Below are positions 61,201-64,000 of a DNA stretch of 64,000 bases, piece by piece. Positions within the stretch are counted from its first letter, which is position 1. Every line of letters begins with the position of its first letter. Source of the DNA: Strongylocentrotus purpuratus (Eukaryota > Echinodermata > Echinoidea > Camarodonta > Strongylocentrotidae). The position numbers were made by a program, and so were the translations under genes. Location of the stretch: the NCBI RefSeq assembly GCF_000002235.5, contig NW_022145554.1, positions 1,519,501-1,583,500 of the forward strand, written 5' to 3'. Below the pieces are notes generated by a model. That model had not been told where the DNA came from, searched no databases, and was given only the letters and a program-made list of their open reading frames with translations.

Positions 61201-63082
61201 ACATAATCATATATATGTGCATGTAATATATTAGATAGCTTACTGGTAGACAGATATTGAGATGTGATTGGTCCACAGCGCGTCACCTGATATCGATTGC
61301 GAGGATAAAAATCCTTATATTTTCCTGGCCGGTCAACTTTGATGGCTATATTGACCAACTGGTCAAATGAATCTATATTTTAATCAATATGCATGATGCC
61401 CTCTTGAGGACTGTATTTTTCTAACATGTATGTCAATTTCGAGGAAAACACAAAATTTCTAAATTTTGGGGAATTTGTTGTTGTTGGGGGGAGAGTCAAT
61501 TTTGTTTCCCTTAAAAATAAAAAAAATTCTTGAAGTATTTTTTTCCCTTTGATTTTTTTCTCCCTCAAAAGGTTTTTTTTTTTTTTTAATAAGTTTTTCT
61601 CAAAATGTTTTTTTCTTCTCAATTTTCATGCAGAAAATGCAAAAACGAAATGGACCCCCCCTAAAGGAAGTTGTATTTTCCCTCATGACCATATTTTCCA
61701 AAAGCGAATACAACTCTCTTCAAGGGTCCAAACAATGTTTAATATACCTCTCTTTAGTATGTTGAATTAATCTAGTCATCAGGGCTCGTATTCAATAAAC
61801 TTCTGAGACATTTTTCTTCAGTCTAAGAAAAATGTCTAAGAATATGTCTAGGTTAAGAAAGTTGCCTTAGCCGTATTCCTAACACATAGAGCAGTTTGTC
61901 TTAGCTTTGACGAAAGATAAGACAAAATCTTAGACCTGATGACGTCATGTTGGAAAGTCAAATTGGTCGAGGCGAGTGACTTAATTGCAGCTCAATTTGC
62001 CTATGCAATTTGCATGTTAAAATAAAAATCGCACTGCAAATTATACAAAAAAACGTACCGGTATGGGAGATAGAGTATATGGGAGTAATGATGCTCACGG
62101 AATTGTTTTGGGCTTGACCAACAGAAAATAAAACATGTGTAATGCAGCCTAGTCAAAGCCCCCCATCTAGATCTAATAAGGCTTTTCTGTCAAACATCTT
62201 TTCAAGGGGCTGACCAAGCTATCTTATACCGCGGCAAGGGTCCACTTCAAGGCCTTTTGTAACACCATATGGTAGCCTTAATGAAAAGACCACTGTCAAA
62301 AGAACCAGCATATACAGTTTGAGACATTTAAAGGAAGTACAGAAAAGTAATACTCAGCCGCCATTTTCTTCTTTTTTTTTGGGGGGGGGGGTTCCCGTTC
62401 ACCTGGTACTGTCCAGATCGACTCTTACCCGTGCCCGGGAGAGCGCCGGCATGGTACCTTGGGTAAATATGTTTTCCAGCTAAATCACTGTCAACTGACC
62501 ACTCAGAAACTGGGACCAAACGTCTAGATTTCTGTTTGGACTCGGAGAAAAAATTAGTTTGTCATCTTTGATCTTAAAAAAAGCATTGTTTACTATTATA
62601 ATTGTTAAATCGGCGCCTTCAACTGCAACTGGAAGTAAAATCACATGAGTTTTCGAAGACAGACCTGGAATACTTCTACCATAGTATGGTGGTGGCAACA
62701 AAAACAAAAACAAAAATTAATTAATTTAACAAAAAACATGGCATTCAAGTATTCGTCTGTAAGCCTGGGAGTGTATTCGAGTACCTCATTACATGCTTAC
62801 AGCACAGCCCTACAGAAAAGTAAAATGTAAAAAAGAGATAGAGATGGTGATGGAATGGACTAATTAAATTAAACACTTACTCTTACACATGTATATCACA
62901 ATTGTGGATGAGCTGCTCACCTTTGATTCTTTTCCATTCCTTGCAAGTGTTGCAAATAAACGATGATGTACGTATGCATTACAAAAAAGAGTAACTTCCT
63001 TCAAGGATGGCATGGAGCATATCATCTCTGCCACATCAAGTGACATAGTAGGTCCACAATCTCTATCGATCCAGAGTTGAAC
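25167..63082 (-). CDS. NLR-like receptor gene, LRR exon array (partial)
   Basis: At least twelve LRR exons and one possible small exon lie in one orientation over 38 kb. Eleven are homologous cassettes of 55-62 codons with the plan VQTLKLDD-x5-PASSHHLAEALCSMP-LTDLTL-x5-EFYSTLKANASSIQ. Each holds two leucine-rich repeats of the ribonuclease-inhibitor/NLR type. All start at an AG|GTC phase-0 acceptor and end at a CAG (once CAA) followed by GTATGT- or GTAGGT-like donors, so they join as SSIQ|VQTLKL. Sea urchins carry large NACHT-LRR families; the cassette style and LAEALCSMP-LTDL wording fit that family by recollection. No NACHT or death-fold exon is in the window, so those would lie beyond 64 kb. 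Whether all exons belong to one transcript is inference. None of the cassettes has an internal stop. Confidence 0.75.
26617..27181. mobile_element. MITE inserted in duplicated LRR flank
   Basis: The ends AAAGGGATAGTTGAGTTCTG and complement (CAGAACTCAACTATCCCTTT) enclose 560 bp of non-coding DNA. The paralogous flank at about 42282-42305 runs straight from GCTATACTGCTTTTT into ACCGGAGAGGGCAG, which is the empty site. The target is TTA/TA-like. Confidence 0.8.
27182..27386. repeat. Paralogous 3' flank, copy 2
   Basis: GCAGAGGACAGTAGAGTGGG, TCTAGTGTAGTGATC, TTGGACGACTATTGAA, TCTGTTTACAAAATATTGAG and TAGTTGTTGTC correspond to 42305-42510. Together with 27713-28051 against 45690-46228 they show that the LRR exons at 28.05 and 46.2 kb share their downstream DNA. 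Confidence 0.75.
27387..27712. mobile_element. MITE with about 100-bp inverted ends
   Basis: ATATACCTCATGTCTAGATT, CTAGGC, TGATTGGTCAAATTTGC, GTGAAATTCA-type and ACCG-CGGTAT-GTGAAAAATAT are mirrored at the right end. A related end, ATATACCTCACTTAAGTAAT followed by CATCTGATTGGTCGAAATTG, lies at 5688. It is non-coding. It interrupts the LRR-exon flank between the two blocks that match 42.5 and 45.7 kb. Confidence 0.75.
28052..28216 (-). CDS. LRR cassette exon (last of copy 2)
   Basis: 55 codons, VQTLKLDDVEYLTPAE to SSSPLQ. The variable parts are VEYLT and DMNLSDM. It differs from its sisters in ending SSSPLQ rather than ASSIQ, and it keeps the LAEALCSMPKLTDLTL core. The donor is CAG|GTATGTGCG. 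It is the most 3' cassette of the array. Its upstream intron holds the Gypsy element. Confidence 0.85.
28996..29598. mobile_element. MITE nested in the left Gypsy LTR
   Basis: The ends AGGGCACTTTAGCAACGAGA and complement (TCTCGTTGCTAAAGCGCCCT with changes), followed inside by GCACAGGAGACGG in inverted orientation. The right LTR (near 32260) shows the uninterrupted GCAATCACTGAATATC, so the insertion postdates the retrotransposon. The target is a 3-bp ACT/AAT with one change. Confidence 0.8.
29673..30012. other. Unassigned sequence inside the retrotransposon span
   Basis: AT-rich sequence between the truncated left LTR and the next MITE. No coding or repeat identity was recognised. Confidence 0.3.
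30013..30313. mobile_element. Harbinger-like MITE with TTA target
   Basis: GGCGAGGCGTCAAAAATA and its exact complement at the ends, with TTA at 30010-30012 and 30314-30316. The interior is rich in CCAGCC/GGCTGG and CCGGCTGCCGC inverted words. It is 301 bp and non-coding. Confidence 0.85.
31515..31925. repeat. 50-bp minisatellite of palindromic units
   Basis: About eight units of some 50 bp have CCGGCGCC at 31530, 31579, 31630, 31681, 31732, 31780, 31831 and 31880. A typical unit reads CACTGCCGGCGCCTATATAG, GCGCTATACC, then AACACGTAGCTAGGCGCTAT. GGCGCCTATATAGGCGC forms a near-palindrome in each unit. Edges fade out toward 31400 and 31990. It lies inside the dead Gypsy element. Confidence 0.85.
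32608..32772 (-). CDS. LRR cassette exon (lacks an ATG in its acceptor)
   Basis: 55 codons, VQTLKLDDEGYLEPAESHHL, AESLCSMPKLTDLTL, DMDLNEEFYSALEASASSIQ. The acceptor reads ACAATGTAG where its sisters have ACAATGCAG, so a stop precedes the exon and ORF-based searches miss it. The acceptor AG itself is intact. The donor is CAG|GTATGTGCG. Its upstream intron carries the TTAA-flanked MITE at 33129. Confidence 0.85.
33129..33433. mobile_element. piggyBac-like MITE, TTAA target
   Basis: CCACTTGACTGCTAA and the complement of CCACTTGACTGCTC are flanked by TTAA at 33125-33128 and 33434-33437. The inside holds two GCACGTACATGTACGTGGTG palindromes. Equivalent introns without it read GTCTACTTTATAGG. Confidence 0.8.
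33929..34093 (-). CDS. LRR cassette exon
   Basis: 55 codons, VQTLKLDDVRYLTTASSHHL with TGALCSMPNLTDLTL. It has a charged variable patch KKCLTE, and TG replaces the usual AE of LAEAL. The donor is CAG|GTACGTGCG. The intron upstream has a 0.55-kb insertion related to that upstream of the 54304 exon. Confidence 0.87.
34105..34665. repeat. Insertion in a cassette intron, related to 54485-54795
   Basis: It interrupts the standard intron between GTGAATAT and TCAAATAACTC. It contains an inverted pair (CAAACTATCACTTCC..GGCGATCTG / CAGATCGCC..GGAAGTGATAGTTTG) and a hairpin around CTATCTGCACAGTG. Its right part TTGACCAATCGTAGAGCAAG resembles TTGACCAATGGGATTGCTTA at the same intron position near 54755. 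Confidence 0.6.
35357..35521 (-). CDS. LRR cassette exon
   Basis: 55 codons starting VQTLKLHGRYRILPAESHHL. The D-D after KL is replaced by HG, and the variable patch is RMDLNEE. The core LAEALCSMPYLTDLTL is kept with a Y. The donor is CAG|GTACGTGCG. It is followed upstream by an intron enlarged to 4.6 kb by the composite insertion 35640-39475. Confidence 0.87.
36338..37030. mobile_element. Foldback element inside the composite insertion
   Basis: Arms of 200-300 bp match in inverted orientation: GACAATGCAATCCCATT, TGTTATTTATAA, TTTTTACTGTTGTCCCAC, ATTTGTTATAACGAAAC, and closer to the centre TTCGTAGACAGAAATTG. The centre is near 36680. It is non-coding. Confidence 0.8.
37849..38235. mobile_element. 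Diverged arm of the Mutator-like family
   Basis: It starts TAGACCAAAAATTTCTGTCTC and contains TAGAGACAGAAACC. It then shares GGCCTAGGCTAATATACATT, GGTTCCACTTAC, TTTAATGGTCCCTTTT, ATTATGGGTCAAAA and CTCATCCCTTCTAGTCTACG with 15369-15830. The second arm is missing. Confidence 0.75.
38240..39120. other. Unexplained segment of unlike composition
   Basis: Purine-rich, GC-balanced sequence, distinct from its AT-rich surroundings, between the Mutator-like arm and the right end of the composite insertion. No homologous copy is in the window. ORFs are short (about 60-88 codons) and unmatched. It may be the remnant core of the host transposon. Confidence 0.4.
40113..40289 (-). CDS. LRR cassette exon with 4-codon insertion
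   Basis: 59 codons. VQTLMLDDKKFVLLGESHAS is followed by FHQLAEALCSMP. The extra residues fall between the two LRRs, at the SHH turn (SHASFHQ in place of SHH). The second strand reads LTDLKL rather than LTDLTL, and the patch is RMAPNKE. The donor is CAG|GTATGTGTG. The intron upstream is the shortest in the array (760 bp). Confidence 0.85.
41050..41232 (-). CDS. LRR cassette exon with 6-codon insertion
   Basis: 61 codons. VQTLKLDDKIDLLQAVSVSP is followed by ALLHHLVEALCSMPNLTHLTL. It is enlarged before the HHL turn, with V for A in LAEAL and H for D in LTDL. It ends CAA|GTATGT, so the last exonic base is A rather than G, a weaker donor than in its sisters. It is the first cassette of duplicated copy 2. 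Confidence 0.83.
41587..41971. mobile_element. MITE flanked by TTAA
   Basis: AGATAAACTCCAGTTCTGGT and complement at the ends, with TTAA at 41583-41586 and 41972-41975. Sister introns show CTATTAATGTATTAAAGGTA, so the target was the first TTAA. It is 385 bp and non-coding. Confidence 0.8.
42282..42540. repeat. Duplication junction and paralogous flank, copy 1
   Basis: Cassette-intron sequence (CCAAGTGAATGG, CAGGGTGTTTGG) stops at about 42282. Sequence homologous to the flank at 27182-27386 starts, where a cassette exon would be expected. It continues to about 42530, and the rest of that flank resumes at 45690. Confidence 0.75.
42541..43720. repeat. Transposon mosaic containing repeat B and the 6-kb repeat
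   Basis: It contains the repeat shared with 14980-15360 (at 42840-42930 and 43520-43690) and the repeat shared with 5930-6130 (43190-43315). GCGGCCTTTATGCCGGC / GTCGTAAAGGCCGCACG at about 43430-43495 form an inverted pair. An ORF here (43066-43434) reads through repeats. Confidence 0.55.
43721..44513. mobile_element. Harbinger-like MITE with TACGCA-rich core
   Basis: AGCCTCTGTCACACGGGCCA and complement-like AGCCTCTTTCACACTGGAAC ends, with TAA at 43718-43720 and 44514-44516. The core is an irregular series of TACGCAA, TACGCCAG and GTATGCAAACCTGTACGCC words, in both orientations. It is 793 bp and non-coding. The target type suits PIF/Harbinger. Confidence 0.8.
44655..45660 (-). mobile_element. 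LINE (CR1/L2-like) ORF2 C-terminal part and 3' end
   Basis: The minus frame reads NLGVTINTALNMKAHIRKVC, then HAFVTSHLDYCNGLLVNLP, LQRILNAAARLVTR, HITPILRNLHWLPVIQRIQF: the classic thumb/C-terminal stretch of CR1-group LINEs. After a G run near 45143 the frame shifts, and VVAPQLWNSLPSHIQNAPSI continues it in another frame. The 3' end carries GGCGCATTATAAATGTG with ATTATTAT, as in CR1/L2 tails. It is 5'-truncated and dead. Confidence 0.8.
46229..46393 (-). CDS. LRR cassette exon (last of copy 1)
   Basis: 55 codons, VQTLKLDLGRYHKPASSHHL and LAEALCSMPNLTDLTL, with EMYLHDE as the variable patch and TLKAKASSIQ at the end. The donor is CAG|GTATGTGTG. Its downstream DNA is the paralogue of that behind the 28052 exon. 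Its upstream intron was enlarged to 5.5 kb by a hairpin MITE, a tandem-core element and unassigned DNA. Confidence 0.87.
46982..47195. mobile_element. Hairpin MITE with ATT target
   Basis: Arms CACTACGAATATGACTGACA, AAGAAAG-GGACAAAATATAC, AGTTCCTCAG and CATCCCTTCACTGCTATTATG are mirrored almost exactly around a 40-nt loop. ATT lies at 46979-46981 and 47196-47198. The intact sister intron reads CATGACTGTTCCAATATACC. Confidence 0.88.
47331..49393. mobile_element. Tsp/pearl-like element with tandem core, interrupted
   Basis: A 5' part (ATATCGCAATCTGTATTGCC, CACCGGCAGTGACAATG, GGAGGGACAAAG, CCCTCCCTGAAACAAA) is followed by at least four core units of about 150-160 bp. Each contains GGCAGCATCACCAAACACTA, GTGTAGATTGTACTAAGACA, TTGAAAGAAATCCGTCA, GTGGCAGTTAGAGCGCA and TATGACCTTTGACC. 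It ends in the hairpin GGGCATACTGCCGGGG. A separate insertion of about 0.95 kb sits at 48226-49175. The layout recalls Helentron-associated (HINE) elements such as sea urchin Tsp and oyster pearl. Confidence 0.6.
48226..49175. mobile_element. Insertion in the tandem-core element
   Basis: The left end AGTGCTGTAAGTCAGATGCC, then CATGTTCTGGTTCGGTACGG, and the right end CCGTTCGGTTCGGCTACAGT, then ACTACACT, form weak inverted ends rich in GGTTCGG. The host repeat ACACCCA-CAAAATATGACC is split. The target duplication is not clear. It is non-coding. Confidence 0.55.
49394..51224. other. Unassigned insertion in the 46.4-51.9 kb intron
   Basis: It opens with TATAAATATCGCAATCAGTA, a second copy of the 5' start of the preceding element, perhaps another truncated copy. 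It then runs through unmatched AT-rich sequence and a stretch with GCTAGCTCGAGCGCCGGG at about 50490. No exon is supported. Confidence 0.35.
51225..51855. mobile_element. Tsp/pearl-like element, second copy
   Basis: The same order as at 47331: GCGAATGTACCCCCCGGCAG, GGAGGGACAAAG, CCCTCCCTGAAACAAATGGA, three core units about 150 bp apart (anchors near 51370, 51519, 51673), and the terminal GGCGGCGTAAAG, ACCCCACCGGCATACTGCCG and GGG hairpin. It lies directly downstream (minus sense) of the LRR exon at 51885, within its donor-side intron. Confidence 0.65.
51885..52049 (-). CDS. LRR cassette exon
   Basis: 55 codons, VHTLKLDDLRCPTPASSHHL and LAEALCFMPNLTDLTL, patch ETRPNEE, end RANASSLQ. H replaces Q at position 2 and F replaces S in CSMP. 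The donor is CAG|GTATGTGTC. The tandem-core element starts only 30 bp past the donor. This exon has no obvious partner in duplicated copy 2. Confidence 0.85.
52769..53104 (+). mobile_element. tRNA-derived SINE, near full length
   Basis: The head GTAGAGGTGTCGCGGTCAAG, TGGATATATCAACGGACTG, then GGTTTAAGTCCCTCGTCC (B-box-like) is followed by a body with TTCGGCAAGACATTGATC, TGCCACTCTCCACCAAGG and GGGTACCCGGTAGGATG. The 3' end, CTGTAAAGCGCATTGAGAGG, GAAATGCGCTATATAAGGAC and (TAT)n, resembles the tails of CR1/L2-group LINEs, which may have moved it. It inserted within 50 bp of the donor of the 53156 exon. Confidence 0.8.
53156..53341 (-). CDS. LRR cassette exon with 7-codon tandem duplication
   Basis: 62 codons. 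VQTLQLYGDQCPASASSHHI is followed by PASSHHLAEALCSMP, so the PASSHH block occurs twice in a row. The patch is TVCLTEE. The donor is CAG|GTAGATGTG, weaker than GTATGT. Its upstream intron matches that of the 32608 exon (both have AAATGTTA, then GTCTACTTTA). Confidence 0.85.
53666..53915. mobile_element. TTAA-target MITE (piggyBac-like)
   Basis: It is bounded by TTAA at 53662-53665 and 53916-53919. Ends CTCTTAAGTTGCC and the complement of CTCATATCGTGCC are weakly inverted. The other cassette introns read AATGTATTAAAGGTATTTAT without interruption, a clean empty site. It is 250 bp with many GCACG/CGTGGC words. Confidence 0.8.
54304..54468 (-). CDS. LRR cassette exon
   Basis: 55 codons, VQILKLDELGYLIPASSHHL and LAEALCSMPNLTDLTI, patch ESRLPEE, end KANASSIQ. 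The second strand ends LTI. The donor is CAG|GTATGTGTT. It is the counterpart of the 33929 exon in the older copy of the duplication, judged by the related insertion in its upstream intron. Confidence 0.87.
54485..54795. repeat. Insertion in a cassette intron, related to 34105-34665
   Basis: It interrupts the intron between GTGAATATT and TCAAATAACTC. It holds a run of TAGATCTAGATCTA-type palindromic words (54560-54620) and a CACGTGATGTCAATTGACCA segment that resembles the right part of the insertion near 34640. Confidence 0.6.
55482..55649 (-). CDS. LRR cassette exon (most 5' regular cassette)
   Basis: 56 codons, VQTLKLVCDQCPTPASSHHI and AEAICSMPNLTDLTL, patch MVMCLTKE (one codon longer). 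The end is KANASSIQ, then CAG|GTAGGTGTG. I replaces L twice (HHI, AEAI). The intron upstream runs 7.3 kb to the diverged exon at 62921. Confidence 0.86.
55865..56425. mobile_element. Foldback copy of repeat family A
   Basis: CTACCCTTTCATACCACACA, TCAATCAGGAAAAATGAGCC and AGGAATAACAAAGTGCTGTTTG at the left are mirrored by CAAACAGAACTTTGTTATTC, CTGGCTCAC and GAGGTGTCATATGAAAGGGC. The right part extends to AACATTGATAATTCTC and GACGCACTGTA, matching 12345-12740. It is non-coding. Confidence 0.75.
56640..57056 (-). mobile_element. LINE ORF2 C-terminal fragment
   Basis: The minus frame reads RRQRAELIQIFKIMKGIDRV, then FFQLVHESRTRGHSMKVRKP, NSFSVRSCNNWNSLPDSAVR and ATTVNQFKSIVGKYW. The R--R--LI--FKI-KG, TRGHS-K and NWNSLP--AV-A--VN-FK motifs are typical of the C terminus of CR1/Jockey-group LINEs. 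About 120 codons are open; it is 5'-truncated. Confidence 0.8.
57057..57852. other. Unassigned intron sequence
   Basis: AT-rich, without a recognisable repeat end or splice-bounded coding block. A short AATACATGTATAATGATAATAATAAC stretch occurs near 57520. Confidence 0.3.
59096..59121 (+). repeat. G26 homopolymer
   Basis: Twenty-six consecutive G bases directly after CAGTGGCGGATCCAGG..TTACC. The length may be uncertain in an assembly. Confidence 0.9.
59720..60330. repeat. Tandem array, about 100-bp unit
   Basis: Around six units have GTCTGAATTCA at about 59820, 59930, 60007, 60106, 60205 and 60313. Each carries CCCCCCTCCCGCG-AAGCG, GGAAGCTTTGACACTTCATT, AAATTATTAGAGAAAGAAGA and CGATTCGTTGTATCGT. 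Spacing varies from 78 to 109 bp. It lies inside the hAT-like element. Confidence 0.85.
61050..62499. other. Unassigned intron sequence with a C25 run
   Basis: C25 lies at 61104-61128, next to GTGCTATGGGCTGTG. A CAGGGCTCGTATTCAATAAA word at 61777 looks like a transposon start, followed by AAGAAAAATGTCTAAGA repeats, without a clear right end. No exon is supported. Confidence 0.4.
62500..62820 (+). repeat. Interspersed repeat, copy 2 (other at 11370)
   Basis: GAAACTGGGACCAAACGTC, TTTGGACTCGGAGAAAAA, ATCGGCGCCTTCAACTGC, AAAAAACATGGC, GTAAGCCTGG and GCTTACAGCACAGCC parallel 11376-11605. It has more insertions than copy 1. Confidence 0.6.
62921..63082 (-). CDS. Diverged LRR exon, most 5' in the window
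   Basis: The acceptor is CATTTTACTCAG|GTTCAA and the donor CAAAG|GTGAGC, with 54 codons in phase 0-0. The frame reads VQLWIDRDCGPTMSLDVAEM, ICSMPSLKEVTLFCNAYVHH, RLFATLARNGKESK. VQL, AEMICSMPSLKEVTL and F-TLA align with VQTL, AEALCSMPNLTDLTL and FYSTLKA of the cassettes, so it is a two-LRR exon of the same ancestry but well diverged. It probably joins the NACHT-side part of the receptor to the amplified array. Confidence 0.75.
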
Positions 63083-63317
63083 CTGAGTAAAATGACAAAG
63101 TGATTACTGATGGGATGCAGAATATAGACGTTCACTTGGATGTTAGGTATACTGGGTAACCTACATGAGTGGTTGCCCTAGATGAGATGACTACAGAGAG
63201 TAAGAGGGAAAAAGAAATAAATAAGGGTGCAGGCTGGAGAATTATTGCCATGACATTTCATATCAAATTTCAATTTTTTGCCAAAGTAGGAATATCTCAT
63301 CTTAGTTAACCATGTAC

Positions 63318-63830
63318 TTAAAGGTATTACAAAGTTTTGGGAAATTTTGAAAAATGGGTGGATAGTGATTCTTTACAATTTTTATATATTTGGATGCCCC
63401 TGTGGATGTATTAAAAACACCACAAATTTTAGCCCCTAAAACACTTCTGCTTTCGAGAAAATTGAATGTAAAGATTAACCGGTGCTCCCGGTAAATTTTG
63501 ATAAATTTCAAATAGCTCCTACGGCCGTACAATGGTAGCTGCAACCATGAAAATCTCAGAGTATGTAGTTGTGGTATATAATTTCCGAACGACAATAGCT
63601 AATCGGTCGATTTTAGTCAATAAGCATTGTTTTATAGCTTAATTAATATCTTGACTTGAGAGGGAGCTATTCAACATAAAATGTTTATAATTTACAATTT
63701 CATTACTTTAGAGTCGATTTCGACCGTGACAACAATCACTGAATATTGTAGGATCGTATATGCTTCCAATATATTCGTTTGAACCAAATTCATGACCAGT
63801 ACCAAAACTTTGTACATGTATTACCTTTAA
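63318..63830. mobile_element. MITE family C, copy 2, uninterrupted
   Basis: AAAGGTATTACAAAGTTTTG and CAAAACTTTGTACATGTATTACCTTT form the ends, in opposite orientation to copy 1. Shared words include GGATGCCCCTGTGGATG, AAAACACTTCTGCTTTCGAG and CATGAAAATCTCAGAGTATG. The stretch TAGTTGTGGTATATAATTTCC is the empty site for the hAT element of copy 1. Confidence 0.85.
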
Positions 63831-64000
63831 CAGAGAATCCTTAAACAAAATAAAAAGAGAGTATTAAAGTCTAAAACAGGATTCAAAGGAGAATATTTAT
63901 CTGGTGCCTCATACCTTAATCATTCATAAATGTTAATAGGAACACAATCACTAAACTTGACTTTAATAGTCACTTTGACGAATTAGGTAATACGTATGCT

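Overview
This is animal nuclear DNA: AT-rich, intron-rich, with very small exons and dense nested transposon copies. The scattered TACATGTA-type tracts, the amplified NLR-style LRR exons and the repeat families suggest a marine deuterostome, most likely a sea urchin or another echinoderm. That placement is inference from gene content and style; no species marker was tested. Two genes can be supported, both on the minus strand.

Region 1 (about 1-18.4 kb) is the 5' part of an INPP5F/SAC2 inositol polyphosphate phosphatase gene. Its first three coding exons lie at 18288-18384, 12879-12959 and 3047-3183. They join in frame into about 105 residues that follow the N terminus of the vertebrate protein; the rest lies beyond the left edge. 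The introns are large (5.3 and 9.7 kb) and filled with MITEs, SINEs, LINE scraps and a nested complex at 13.7-18.1 kb (a Mutator-like foldback carrying a TA-target MITE, next to a further TIR element with a hairpin). A 61-bp decoy exon copying the start of exon 3 sits about 0.5 kb upstream of it.

Region 2 (18.4-25.1 kb) is intergenic. It holds a hAT-type element made almost wholly of a degenerate GTGCCCCTTTT minisatellite with an exact 8-bp target duplication, a tandem repeat of about 193 bp, a LINE tail and a TA-flanked MITE.

Region 3 (25.2-63.1 kb) is the LRR part of an NLR-like gene. Eleven homologous exons of 165-186 bp (28.05, 32.6, 33.9, 35.4, 40.1, 41.05, 46.2, 51.9, 53.2, 54.3 and 55.5 kb) each encode a two-repeat LRR block. 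All begin with V-Q/H and end with S-x-Q, and all have phase-0 boundaries on both sides, so they splice into one uninterrupted solenoid. A diverged LRR exon lies at 62.9 kb and a possible 27-residue exon at 25.2 kb. The NACHT and N-terminal domains would lie past the right edge. The introns are also homologous. Shared flanks show that a multi-exon block was duplicated in tandem, with a junction near 42.28 kb.

The array has since been expanded by insertions: a broken Ty3/Gypsy LTR element (28.8-32.5 kb), a composite insertion (35.6-39.5 kb), TTAA-flanked and Harbinger-like MITEs, Tsp/pearl-like tandem-core elements (47.3-49.4 and 51.2-51.9 kb) and a 2.7-kb hAT element placed inside a MITE (57.9-61.0 kb). 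Sister introns without the insertion serve as natural empty sites for many of these.
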